From positions 39,578-103,577 of the forward strand of contig JBGAQX010000003.1 of assembly GCA_044220545.1 (NCBI GenBank): a DNA stretch of 64,000 bases, in the 5' to 3' direction. The notes under the pieces were generated by a model. The model saw only the letters and a list, made by a program, of their open reading frames with translations. It did no database searches and had not been told where the DNA came from. Below, piece after piece: positions 7,648 through 16,313 of the stretch; the stretch's first letter is position 1, and each line of letters starts with the position of its first letter. This DNA comes from Fen-999 sp044220545. GTDB taxonomy: Bacteria > Pseudomonadota > Gammaproteobacteria > Burkholderiales > Rhodocyclaceae. The translations under genes and the position numbers were made by a program.

Positions 7648-9264
7648 TTATATCGCTTTGATCGTCGATTCATCGATGCTGGCGTCGAACAGGTCGATAA
7701 CGTCGCGAACGAAGGCATCGCCCTCGATGGCGGCAATGGCCTGTTCCTGACGCTCGCGTTTCTCGGCCTTGCTCCGCTCGGCCGGCGTCTCACTCTCCGG
7801 CTCGACCAAGACGATAACCAGTCTGACCGGTCGCCCCAAGCGCTGCTGCAACTCGGACTGCAGCTTGTCCTGGGGTATTTTCGTGTTCAGCAAGGACTTG
7901 TGGGCGGGCGGCAAGCGCAGCGTGACCTGGCTTTCGCCCAGTTCCGCCAACTCGCAATTCTGGGCCAACTGCCGGGGCAGGCCCGACAGCGACAAACTCG
8001 CCACCAGGTGATGCCAATCGTTTTCGCCCGCCCCGGCGACGGGCGCCGACGGTTTTCGCGGCACTGGCACGGGTGCGGCCTCGCGGGTTGCGGCAGGCGC
8101 CGCCGACGCGTTGTCCGGCCGCGGCGCGGCGGTGTGCTGTACCGTCTTCGTCCGGGTCGGCTGCGCGCCAAGCGGTGCGGCCGTTTCCGGTCGAAAAGCC
8201 GCCAGTCGGAGCAAGGTCATGGCAAAGCCGGCAAATTCATCCGGCGCCAAGGCCAGATCGTCTCGGCCATGAATGGCGATCTGGTAGCAAAGTTGCAGGA
8301 ACTCGGCATCGAAACCCGCGGCATACGCTGCCAGACGCGCGCGTTCCGCGTCGTCGGACAGTGCCTGGGGGGCAAATTGCAACAGCGCGACGCGGTGGAA
8401 CAAGGTTGCCAGTTCCTGAAGCGCCGAGTCGAAGGCGAGGCTCCGGGCATCCATGGCGTCGGCCACCTCGAGCATGGCCGGCGCATTCCCCGCCAGAAGA
8501 CCATCGAGAATGGCGAACAGGTAGTCGTCGCCAACCGTGCCCAGCATATCGCGCACCCCGGCTTCCTCGACTCGTCCAGCGCCATGGGCGATCGCCTGAT
8601 CGAGCAGACTGAGCGCGTCGCGCATGCTGCCGGCGGCCGCCTTGGCCAGATGACGCAGCGCCGCCGGTTCGAACGGCACGCTCTCCGCGCCGAGCACCTG
8701 GGTGAGGTGCTCGACGATGTGCCCGGGCGGCATCTGCTTCAAGTTGAATTGCAGGCAGCGCGACAGTACCGTCACCGGAATCTTTTGCGGATCGGTGGTG
8801 GCCAGAATGAACTTGACGTGCTCCGGCGGTTCCTCCAGCGTCTTCAACATGGCGTTGAAGGCATGGCCCGACAACTGATGGACTTCATCGATCACATAGA
8901 CCTTGAAGCGACCGCGTGTCGGTGCGTAAGTCGCCTTTTCCAGCAGGCTGGTCATATCCTCGACACCACGATTCGAGGCGGCGTCCAGCTCGATGTAATC
9001 GACAAAGCGACCGCTATCGATCTCCGTGCAGGAGGAACAGGTGCCGCAAGGCGTCGACGTGACCCCGGTCTCGCAATTGAGTGCCTTGGCCATGATGCGC
9101 GCGATGGTGGTCTTGCCCACGCCGCGGGTTCCCGTGAATAGATAGGCGTGATGCAGCCGCTGCTGGTCGAGCGCGTGCGCCAGCGCCTTGACGACATGTT
9201 CCTGTCCCACCAGGGTGGCGAAGGACTTGGGGCGCCACTTGCGAGCCAATACTTGATAACTCAT
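7648..9264 (-). CDS. dnaX: DNA polymerase III subunit gamma/tau
   Basis: This is the clamp-loader ATPase that loads the beta clamp and organises the replisome. In 538 residues the AAA+ domain has Walker A GTRGVGKT (45-52), a zinc module with C64, C73, C76 and C79, Walker B VIDEVH and the SRC arginine-finger motif. A Pro/Ala-rich linker (about 370-410) leads to a tau-like C-terminal domain (NDWHHLVASLSLSGLPRQLAQN). I saw no obvious A-rich slippery site, so a separate frameshifted gamma form is not evident. It is the first gene of dnaX-ybaB-recR. Confidence 0.96.
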   Translation of the reverse strand: MSYQVLARKWRPKSFATLVGQEHVVKALAHALDQQRLHHAYLFTGTRGVGKTTIARIMAKALNCETGVTSTPCGTCSSCTEIDSGRFVDYIELDAASNRGVEDMTSLLEKATYAPTRGRFKVYVIDEVHQLSGHAFNAMLKTLEEPPEHVKFILATTDPQKIPVTVLSRCLQFNLKQMPPGHIVEHLTQVLGAESVPFEPAALRHLAKAAAGSMRDALSLLDQAIAHGAGRVEEAGVRDMLGTVGDDYLFAILDGLLAGNAPAMLEVADAMDARSLAFDSALQELATLFHRVALLQFAPQALSDDAERARLAAYAAGFDAEFLQLCYQIAIHGRDDLALAPDEFAGFAMTLLRLAAFRPETAAPLGAQPTRTKTVQHTAAPRPDNASAAPAATREAAPVPVPRKPSAPVAGAGENDWHHLVASLSLSGLPRQLAQNCELAELGESQVTLRLPPAHKSLLNTKIPQDKLQSELQQRLGRPVRLVIVLVEPESETPAERSKAEKRERQEQAIAAIEGDAFVRDVIDLFDASIDESTIKAI

Positions 9265-9343
9265 TGCGCGATTCTACCAAACGCAAACGGGGCACTCCCG
9301 GAGAGGGGGTACCCCCGTTCATCCTTCGCTCGAAAACTCTCTT

Positions 9344-9895
9344 TCAACCTTTGATAGGGGCCGCCATACCTTGCGGCTGCATGGCACCCCGTGGTCCCAT
9401 CGGGCCTCCGGGACCGCGGTGCCCCATGCGCCCGCGATCGCCCATGCGCGAGGCGTGAATATCGGCCACCCGCCTTTGATCGACGGTCAGTGCGTCATAG
9501 AGCGTCTTGAAGGAGGCGTTGATCGACTCCATGGCCGCCACGCGTTGTTTCATGACTTCGGTTCTTCGCGACATCCGCTCGGGCGCACTCAGACTGAGAT
9601 CCTGTGCCTGATCGCGCATGGCCTGGAAGCCTTTGCCCGCTTCGCCCTTGGCCTTTTCAGCAAACGCCTGCCAGAGCGGCTCCTGCGCGGCGGTAAGCTT
9701 CAAGTCGGTCTTGAATTGGGTCAGACGCCGCTCGGCACGGGCCGCGGGATCGAAGTTCACGCCTCGCATCGCGCCCCGCATCATGCCCATACCGCCATCG
9801 CAACCCCCCGGGCCAGGCTGCGCCGAGGCAACCGCACCGACACCCATGATGCCCGCCGCGACGATGGCCGCAAAGATTTTCCTGCTCGATTCCAT
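9344..9895 (-). CDS. Spy/CpxP-like LTXXQ-motif periplasmic protein
   Basis: From MESSRKIFAAIVAAGIMG the protein has 183 residues with a Sec signal peptide cleaved near VASAQP. The mature part carries the hallmark LTAAQ motif (LKLTAAQEPLWQAFAEKA) and a second helical half with LYDALTVDQRRVADIH, as in the Spy/CpxP family of small periplasmic chaperone-like proteins. The tail is rich in Gly, Met, Arg and Pro (GDRGRMGHRGPGG). The open frame extends far upstream across the SRP RNA, but the signal peptide fixes the start. Metal or envelope stress induction is plausible from the family, not shown here. Confidence 0.85.
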   Translation of the reverse strand: MESSRKIFAAIVAAGIMGVGAVASAQPGPGGCDGGMGMMRGAMRGVNFDPAARAERRLTQFKTDLKLTAAQEPLWQAFAEKAKGEAGKGFQAMRDQAQDLSLSAPERMSRRTEVMKQRVAAMESINASFKTLYDALTVDQRRVADIHASRMGDRGRMGHRGPGGPMGPRGAMQPQGMAAPIKG

Positions 9896-10036
9896 AGCTG
9901 TCTCCTGTCGATGCCTGATTGGCAAGGCCATTTCACCGCCTGGCGGTAAGCACCGTGTGTCGAACAGCGCGGGATTTGTAAGAGGATGTTGCCTGGCGGC
10001 GCCACGGCCCCGGCAACATCGACTGAAGGAGGGGGG

Positions 10037-10135
10037 TGGCGAGCCTGACCCCCGGCACTTGCGGACATCGGCTGTGGCTGCTTCCTTCCGGACCTGACCA
10101 GATTGACCGCGCCACAATGCGGGGAGACCCGCCAC
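10037..10135 (-). ncRNA. ffs: signal recognition particle 4.5S RNA (small bacterial type)
   Basis: The minus strand reads a hairpin RNA of about 98 nt with the conserved SRP domain IV core: GGTCAGGTCCGGAAGGAAGC and then AGCC, flanked by complementary arms (GGGTCTCCCCGC... and ...GCCGGGGGTCAGGCTCGCC). The GGAA tetraloop and asymmetric loop that bind Ffh are intact. Ends are approximate to a few bases. It lies between the alpha/beta hydrolase gene and the LTXXQ gene, in an otherwise non-coding gap. Confidence 0.93.
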
Positions 10136-10143
10136 GCGGCATT

Positions 10144-11001
10144 CTAACCCAGAAGAAAGTCGCGCACGACGCCGATCTGCCCGGCATCCATCAGCACCGG
10201 CGCGTGCCCCACGCCGGGGATCTCCACCACCCTGGCCCGCGGCCCGCGTTCGGCCATCCGCCCCGCCGTGGCGGCACTCAGCAAATCGGACTGGGCACCA
10301 CGCAGCAACAGCGTCGGGCAACGAACAGCATCATAGATCGGCCAGAGCTCGACATCCCCCCCCTGCCCCATCGCCTGCCGAAAAGGCTCGGCGATGCCTG
10401 GATCGTAGGCCATTTCGAAGCCCCCGCCAGCCACCGGACGCATGGTATGGACGGTCAAGTGCCGCCACTGCTCATCGGTCAGCGCGCCGAACGGCACCGA
10501 AACGAAACGAACAAAGGCCTCCGCCTGATCCATGGAAGCAAAGCGCGGCGCGTTGCCGACATACTCGCCGATCCGGGCAACAGCGGCCGCGGTGAGCACC
10601 GGTCCGACATCGTTCATCACCAAGCGGGACAAAGGGCTGCCCGGCTGCGCCGCCAGCGCCATGCCGATCAGCCCGCCCATCGAGGTGCCGACCCAATGCA
10701 CGGTTGCCGCGTTCAGGCGCGCCAGCAAGGTCACCATGTCGGCACAGTACTGCGGAATGGCGTAGTGGCTCTTGTCCCGCAACCAGTCGCTGCGGCCACG
10801 CCCGACCACGTCGGGACAGACGACACGGTACCGATCGGCCATCGCCCGTGCCAGGAAGTCGAAATCCCGGCCGCAACGCGTCAGACCATGGACACAAACC
10901 AGAACCCGTGGATTGTCCGGATCTCCCCACTCCACATAGGCCATGTCATGGAAGCCTGCCGGACTCAGGCACTGCACGGTATGCTGGCGCATCTCGCTCA
11001 T
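10144..11001 (-). CDS. alpha/beta hydrolase
   Basis: This 285-residue cytosolic enzyme has the alpha/beta-hydrolase fold: oxyanion-loop VCVHGLTRCGRDFD, nucleophile elbow GTSMGG (Ser), a late acid region (PTLLLRGAQSDLLS) and catalytic His in IPGVGHAPVL. The ester or amide substrate cannot be inferred; related annotations are generic hydrolases. It is downstream of comEC on the same strand, and the ffs gene follows within 10 bp. Confidence 0.88.
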   Translation of the reverse strand: MSEMRQHTVQCLSPAGFHDMAYVEWGDPDNPRVLVCVHGLTRCGRDFDFLARAMADRYRVVCPDVVGRGRSDWLRDKSHYAIPQYCADMVTLLARLNAATVHWVGTSMGGLIGMALAAQPGSPLSRLVMNDVGPVLTAAAVARIGEYVGNAPRFASMDQAEAFVRFVSVPFGALTDEQWRHLTVHTMRPVAGGGFEMAYDPGIAEPFRQAMGQGGDVELWPIYDAVRCPTLLLRGAQSDLLSAATAGRMAERGPRARVVEIPGVGHAPVLMDAGQIGVVRDFLLG

Positions 11002-11027
11002 GATCGCTTACCTCCGTCGGCAGTCTA

Positions 11028-13382
11028 TCAGCGGCCGTGCCAATAGCGCCGCCGACTTGACCGCTCCGACTCCACGTCGATGCCGTCGCGGCCGAGACGT
11101 ACGGTCACCGCGCCTTCGCTGGCGATGGAATGCTGCTCGGCGCCGACGGCACGAAATCGTTCCACCACCTCCGGGGCCGGATGGCCAAAGCGGTTGCGAT
11201 AACCGGCCGAGAAGATCGTCTGGCGCGGTCGCACCGCCGCCACCAGCGCCGCACTGGAAGAGCTCCGGCTGCCATGATGCGGCGGCACCAGGACCTCGGC
11301 GCCGACATCGGCCGCGTGTCGCTCCAGCAGGGCCGCTTCGGTGCGCGCATCGATGTCGCCGGTCAGCAGAATGGCGCCACCCGGCGCCGACACCTTCAGC
11401 ACGCAGGAGAGCTCGTTGGTAGTCTTTGCCGTCGAGTAGCCCGCTTCGGTCGGGTGCAGCACGTCGAACCGCACCCCGTCCCATTGCCAGGCCTCGCCGT
11501 CGACACAGGCCCGGTGCGCCACCGGCATGGCCGACAGCGGATGATCAACCGACAAGGACGTAAGCAGCAAGGCGGTTGGCACCGCTTCGAGCACGGCCTC
11601 GGCGCCGCCTTCGTGATCCTTGTCGCGATGGCTCACCACCATCATGTCGAGTCGGCGCGCCCCGGCTGCGCGCAGGTACGGCACGATGATGCGATTGCCG
11701 CTGTTGGCATCCGCCGAGTAGGCCGGGCCGGCGTCATAGAGTAGATCGTGATCGGCTGTCTGGACATGCACCGCCAACCCCTGGCCGACATCGAGTACGC
11801 GGACCAGCGCCTCGCCGATCGCCGGCCGTGGCGCCGGAACGGCCACCAGCGGAATGAGCGCGACCATCCCTACCCAGCGCGCCGGAAAGCCGCGCGGCAG
11901 CAGGAGCCAAGCGACACCCGCCGTCCCCAGCAGCACGGCCCAGCCACGCGGCGCCTGCTGCTGCCAGACCGCCCAGCCTGATGCGGCGAGCCAGTCGAGC
12001 AGCCGCATAAGCAGCGCCGTCAGCCCATGGGTCAACCAAAGCAGTGGGTCCGCTAACGGCAACGCGCCCAGCAAGGCCAGCGGCGTCACCAGCAGGCTGA
12101 CCAGCGGAATCGCCACCGCGTTGGCGATCGGCGACACCAGCGAAAACTGCTGAAACAGTGCCAGCAGCGCCGGAATCATGCCAATCGTGACCGCCCATTG
12201 AGCGCGGCCCCAGGACCACAACCAATGACCTGCCGCCAGTCGGCCGGCACCGATATAGAACAACAGGCCAACCGCGCCGAACGATAGCCAGAATCCCGCC
12301 GACAACACCGCCCACGGATCGAGCAGCAGCACCAGCAGCAAGGCCAGCGCCAGAACACGGCTGACCACGGTCGTCCGTCCGGTCCATAGCGCCAAGGCAA
12401 CCACGGCGAGCATGTAGAGGGTGCGCTGCGCCGGCACCGCGAAGCCGGCAAGCAAAGTGTATGTGAGCGCGGCGAGAAATCCGGCGGCGGCGGCGGCCTT
12501 CTGCGCCGGCAAACGAAGCATGAGCCAGGACGAACGGCGCCAGCTCCAACCAAGCAGCCAGGCCGCCAGACCGGCGACCATGGTGACATGCAAGCCCGAC
12601 ACGCTCAGCAAATGGGTAACGCCGGTTCGGGCGAATACCTGCCACAGTTCGGGGTCGATGGCCCTCTGATCGCCGACGGCCAGGGCCACCAGAACACCGG
12701 CGTACGGCGCGTCGCCCAGCACGCGCAAATAGCGATCGCGCAGATTCTGCCGCAGGCGCTCGACCAGATAGCCCGGTGCCATCACCAACCCGTCGAGCCG
12801 GCGGTTGGTCTCCGCCTTGCGGACATAGCCGGTCGCCCGGACGTTGCGCTCGAACAGCCAGGCCTCGAAGTCGAAGCCATCCGGATTGAGGTTGCCGTGT
12901 GGCCGCTTCGCACGCACGGTCAGGTGCCAACGTTCACCCGCCGCCATTGCCGGCAGGACATGGAAGTCATCGTCCTCCTGGACCCGCCAGCCCCGATACC
13001 AGGCCAGCGATATCCGCGACGGCATGGCGGCTCCGGCGCGCTCGACATCGAAATCAAAGCGCACGCCGTGCTCGAAAGGCTGCGGCAGGCTGGCGACCAC
13101 CCCTACGATCGACACATCGCGCCCCTCGCCCTGCTCGGGCAAGGCATCGGCCAGTCGATATTGCGCCAGGCCGCCAGCCCAGGCGAAGCCGAGCACGGCC
13201 CCGGCCGGAACAAGCAGCAGCGGCCGGCGGCCGGCGGCCACGACCAACAGCATGACGCCCGACAACAACAAGCCGGCCAGCATGGCAACGCCCGGCAGCT
13301 CGGCACGGAACTGCAAGGCAAGACTACCGGCAGCAAAGGCGAGGATGGCTAGTCGCATGTCGAAGGCATTCCCGGAAGTCAT
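11028..13382 (-). CDS. comEC: ComEC/Rec2 family DNA-uptake channel
   Basis: ComEC forms the inner-membrane channel for single-stranded DNA uptake in natural transformation. In 784 residues it has N-terminal helices with an OB-like DUF4131 region (about 25-200), the competence domain with many transmembrane helices (LLSVSGLHVTMVAGLAAWLLG to about residue 500) and a C-terminal metallo-beta-lactamase domain with VSHRDKDHEGG and PHHGSRSSSS. The pattern matches full-length family members. An alternative start is 8 codons inside (MRLAILAFAAG). Other uptake genes are not in the window. Confidence 0.93.
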   Translation of the reverse strand: MTSGNAFDMRLAILAFAAGSLALQFRAELPGVAMLAGLLLSGVMLLVVAAGRRPLLLVPAGAVLGFAWAGGLAQYRLADALPEQGEGRDVSIVGVVASLPQPFEHGVRFDFDVERAGAAMPSRISLAWYRGWRVQEDDDFHVLPAMAAGERWHLTVRAKRPHGNLNPDGFDFEAWLFERNVRATGYVRKAETNRRLDGLVMAPGYLVERLRQNLRDRYLRVLGDAPYAGVLVALAVGDQRAIDPELWQVFARTGVTHLLSVSGLHVTMVAGLAAWLLGWSWRRSSWLMLRLPAQKAAAAAGFLAALTYTLLAGFAVPAQRTLYMLAVVALALWTGRTTVVSRVLALALLLVLLLDPWAVLSAGFWLSFGAVGLLFYIGAGRLAAGHWLWSWGRAQWAVTIGMIPALLALFQQFSLVSPIANAVAIPLVSLLVTPLALLGALPLADPLLWLTHGLTALLMRLLDWLAASGWAVWQQQAPRGWAVLLGTAGVAWLLLPRGFPARWVGMVALIPLVAVPAPRPAIGEALVRVLDVGQGLAVHVQTADHDLLYDAGPAYSADANSGNRIIVPYLRAAGARRLDMMVVSHRDKDHEGGAEAVLEAVPTALLLTSLSVDHPLSAMPVAHRACVDGEAWQWDGVRFDVLHPTEAGYSTAKTTNELSCVLKVSAPGGAILLTGDIDARTEAALLERHAADVGAEVLVPPHHGSRSSSSAALVAAVRPRQTIFSAGYRNRFGHPAPEVVERFRAVGAEQHSIASEGAVTVRLGRDGIDVESERSSRRRYWHGR

Positions 13383-13421
13383 TTAACCAGAAGGCGATGG
13401 CTTTTCCGCTAAAATTCCGCG

Positions 13422-13991
13422 ATGCGCAAGCACTTGCGGAAGTACCTGCCCGACCACGAAGCGATTCGCACCAACCGCTGGCTGGCACCCTTTGAGTCGA
13501 CATTGCTGCATCCGCGTCTTTGGCATTTGAACCGTCACTCGGCGGCGGGCGCGGTGGCGGTCGGTCTCTTCTGCGGGCTGATTCCGGGGCCGTTCCAGAT
13601 GCTTGGCGCCGCCATCTGCGCCCTGGTGTTCCGGGTCAATCTGCCCCTGGCCTTGTTCACCACCCTTTACACCAACCCGCTGACCATCGTCCCCCTCTAC
13701 GTCGTGGCGTTTGAGCTGGGGAAGTTCTCTCTTACCGCGGTGGGGATTACCGCCGCCGGGCAGTTCGTGGCACCGCCCGAGTACGGTGTCGACGGTCTTC
13801 TGGCCTGGATCGATGCATTGCTTGGCTGGCTGTTCCGACTCGGCAAGCCGCTGGCCGTCGGTTTGCTCCTGCTCGCTTCGACCCTGGCCGCCGTCGGCTA
13901 CCTGGCGACCCGGCTCGCCTGGCGCATCTACCTGATCGTGGCGTGGCGCCAGCGCGCCACACGACGCCCTGACAACAAGGATTCCGCATGA
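13422..13991 (+). CDS. DUF2062 domain membrane protein
   Basis: The 189-residue protein carries the DUF2062 hallmark HRHSAAGAVAVGLFCGLIPGPFQMLGAA-type region (around residues 40-65; HLNRHSAAG and PGPFQ), followed by TTLYTNPLTIVPLYVVAFELG and a C-terminal transmembrane helix. It is a predicted integral inner-membrane protein of unknown role. It is divergent from comEC (39 bp between starts) and overlaps pyrD by ATGA, so it is probably co-transcribed with pyrD. Confidence 0.88.
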   Translation: MRKHLRKYLPDHEAIRTNRWLAPFESTLLHPRLWHLNRHSAAGAVAVGLFCGLIPGPFQMLGAAICALVFRVNLPLALFTTLYTNPLTIVPLYVVAFELGKFSLTAVGITAAGQFVAPPEYGVDGLLAWIDALLGWLFRLGKPLAVGLLLLASTLAAVGYLATRLAWRIYLIVAWRQRATRRPDNKDSA

Positions 13992-15013
13992 TTTTGCCCT
14001 ACTGCCTGGTCAAGCCCTTCGTCTTCGCGCTCGACCCGGAAACCGCTCATGAACTGATGCTGACCGGCCTCGCCGCTCTCCAGAAGGCCGGACTGGCGCC
14101 GGCCTACCGCCCGCCGCGCTCGGCGCCGCTAACCGTCATGGGACTCGACTTTCCGAACCGGGTAGGCCTCGCCGCCGGCCTCGACAAGAACGGCGAAATT
14201 ATCGACGCGCTGGGCAGTTGGGGTTTCGGCTTCCTGGAAATCGGCACCGTCACGCCGCGACCGCAGCCTGGCAACCCGAAGCCACGCCTGTTCCGGCTGC
14301 CCGAGGCGCAAGGCATCATCAACCGCATGGGTTTCAACAATCGCGGCGTCGACGCGCTGGTCGCCAACGTCGAGGCGGCGCGGTTCAAGGGCATACTCGG
14401 CATCAACATCGGCAAGAACTTCGACACACCGATCGAGAAGGCCGCCGACGACTACCTGATCGGCCTGACCAAGGTCTACCCTCATGCCAGCTATGTCACG
14501 GTCAACATCTCCAGTCCCAACACCAAGAACCTGCGTCAGTTGCAAGGCGAATCCGAGCTCGACGCCCTGCTCGGCGCGCTCAAGGCGCGGCAGGGCGAGC
14601 TGGCGCAGCGGCATGGCCGCTATGTGCCGCTGGCATTGAAGATCGCCCCCGACCTCGACGAGCCGCAAATCGCCGGCATAGCCGACGCCTTGCGCCGCCA
14701 CCGCATCGACGCCGTCGTCGCCACCAATACGACCCTGTCGCGGGCTGGCGTCGAACACCTGCCGCATGGTGGCGAGGCGGGCGGCCTTTCCGGCGCGCCG
14801 GTGTTCGAAAGATCGACCGCCGTGGTGCGCTCCCTGGCCAAGGCCTTGGGCAACGAACTGCCCATCATCGCCGCCGGCGGCATCACCGATGGCGCCAAAG
14901 CCAGGGCCAAACTCGACGCCGGGGCAAGCCTGGTGCAACTCTATTCCGGCATCGTCTTTCGCGGACCCGATCTGGTGAAGGAATGTATCGCGTCCACCGA
15001 ACACCCCAATTGA
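13988..15013 (+). CDS. pyrD: dihydroorotate dehydrogenase (quinone), class 2
   Basis: The enzyme oxidises dihydroorotate to orotate with ubiquinone in pyrimidine synthesis and binds the inner membrane peripherally. The 341 residues include the N-terminal helix typical of class 2 (VKPFVFALDPETAHELMLTGL), FMN-binding NRVGLAAGLDKNGE, INRMGFNNRG, the class 2 serine region NISSPNTKNLRQLQ, and GGITDGAKARAKLDAGASLVQLYSG for phosphate binding. It is translationally coupled to the DUF2062 gene. Confidence 0.96.
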   Translation: MILPYCLVKPFVFALDPETAHELMLTGLAALQKAGLAPAYRPPRSAPLTVMGLDFPNRVGLAAGLDKNGEIIDALGSWGFGFLEIGTVTPRPQPGNPKPRLFRLPEAQGIINRMGFNNRGVDALVANVEAARFKGILGINIGKNFDTPIEKAADDYLIGLTKVYPHASYVTVNISSPNTKNLRQLQGESELDALLGALKARQGELAQRHGRYVPLALKIAPDLDEPQIAGIADALRRHRIDAVVATNTTLSRAGVEHLPHGGEAGGLSGAPVFERSTAVVRSLAKALGNELPIIAAGGITDGAKARAKLDAGASLVQLYSGIVFRGPDLVKECIASTEHPN

Positions 15014-15171
15014 CTCCCGCGCCGGAAACAACCCGCCGCCAACCGGGTAGAACGCTGTTCCTGGCCTATGCCCGCTTGTGGTTCATGGTTGTCTAACGCG
15101 GTGCAACAGGCGATAATTTCCGGCCCGTTTCACCGGTAAATGCCGGTTGAATCTCCGATCACCGCCCCATC

Positions 15172-15756
15172 ATGGCCAGCTACCTGTTTATTGTCCTAGG
15201 CGCCGTACTCGTCAATAACGTCGTCCTTGTCCGCATCCTCGGGCTATGCCCGTTCATGGGCGTCTCGAAGAAGCTGGAAACGGCCATGGGCATGGGCGCC
15301 GCCACCACCTTCGTGCTGACGCTGGCCTGCGGCACCAGTTACGTGATCGACAGTTGGCTGTTGCTGCCGAACAACCTCGAATATCTGCGCACACTGTCCT
15401 TCATCGTCACCATCGCCGCCATCGTCCAACTGACGGAGCTGGTGATCCAGAAGACCAGCCCGGTGCTGCATCAGGTGCTCGGCATCTACCTGCCGCTCAT
15501 CACCACCAATTGCGCCGTGCTCGGCGTGCCGCTCCTCAATGTCGGCCTCAAGCACAACTTCCTCGAATCGCTACTGTTCGGGCTCGGGTCGGCGCTCGGT
15601 TTCACCCTCGCGCTGATCCTCTTCGCCGGCATCCGCGAACGGCTGGAGGGAGCCGACGTGCCGGTCTATTTCCGCGGCACGGCCATCGCCATGGTCACCA
15701 CCGCCATCATGAGTCTCGCCTTCATGGGCTTTGCCGGCCTGGACAAGTACAAGTAA
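15172..15756 (+). CDS. rsxA: Rsx/Rnf electron transport complex subunit A
   Basis: This 194-residue integral membrane subunit of the ion-coupled ferredoxin:NAD+ oxidoreductase begins ASYLFIVLGAVLVNNVVLVRILGLCPFMG and has about six helices. The LGLCPF and ITTNCAVLG Cys motifs, mirrored in RsxE, are the membrane redox-site Cys residues of this family. It is the first gene of rsxABCDGE, with about 158 bp upstream that can hold the operon promoter. Its stop overlaps the rsxB start by one base. In related bacteria Rsx either reduces SoxR or drives ferredoxin reduction for nitrogenase; no nif gene is in view. Confidence 0.96.
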   Translation: MASYLFIVLGAVLVNNVVLVRILGLCPFMGVSKKLETAMGMGAATTFVLTLACGTSYVIDSWLLLPNNLEYLRTLSFIVTIAAIVQLTELVIQKTSPVLHQVLGIYLPLITTNCAVLGVPLLNVGLKHNFLESLLFGLGSALGFTLALILFAGIRERLEGADVPVYFRGTAIAMVTTAIMSLAFMGFAGLDKYK

Positions 15757-16313
15757 TGCTCAGCGCCCTTCTCGTCATGGCGCTCGGTGCCGTCGTGCTT
15801 GGCGCGGCACTCGGCTATGGCGCGGTGAAATTTCGCATCGAAGGCGACCCGCTGGTCGAGAAGATCGATGCCATCCTGCCGCAAACCCAGTGCGGCCAGT
15901 GCGGCTACCCCGGCTGCAAGCCCTACGCCGAAGCAATCGCCAAAGGCGAGGCTGACATCAATTGCTGCCCGCCAGGCGGCGAGGAAGGCATCAAGAAGCT
16001 GGCCGACCTGCTCGGCCGCGAGTTCAAACCGCTCTCGGGCGAGCACGGCATCGAGAAGCCGAAGAGCGTCGCCGTCATCGATGAGGCCACCTGTATCGGC
16101 TGTACCTTGTGCCTCCAGGCCTGCCCGGTGGACGCCATCGTCGGCGCGGCCAAGCAAATGCATACCATCGTCGCCGCCGAATGCACCGGTTGCGAGTTGT
16201 GCATAGAACCTTGTCCGGTTGATTGCATCCGCATGGAGCCGATTGCCGTAACCGTCGATAACTGGAAGTGGCAGTACCCGGTGTTCGTCTTGAATCAGAA
16301 ACCCGCGCAATGA
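15756..16313 (+). CDS. rsxB: Rsx/Rnf complex iron-sulfur subunit B
   Basis: RsxB is the membrane-anchored ferredoxin-like subunit that accepts electrons from ferredoxin. From the ATG overlapping the rsxA stop it is 185 residues: an N-terminal helix (LSALLVMALGAVVLGAALG), a 4Fe-4S domain (CGQCGYPGC plus a distal CC pair in INCCPPGG), then two 4Fe-4S ferredoxin motifs (CIGCTLCLQACP and CTGCELCIEPCP). All cluster Cys residues are present. The rsxC ATG overlaps its stop. Confidence 0.96.
   Translation: MLSALLVMALGAVVLGAALGYGAVKFRIEGDPLVEKIDAILPQTQCGQCGYPGCKPYAEAIAKGEADINCCPPGGEEGIKKLADLLGREFKPLSGEHGIEKPKSVAVIDEATCIGCTLCLQACPVDAIVGAAKQMHTIVAAECTGCELCIEPCPVDCIRMEPIAVTVDNWKWQYPVFVLNQKPAQ

Noticed and set aside
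7486..9141. 551-codon plus-strand open frame opposite dnaX
   Set aside because: It is a shadow of dnaX, whose Walker A, zinc and SRC motifs are unambiguous.
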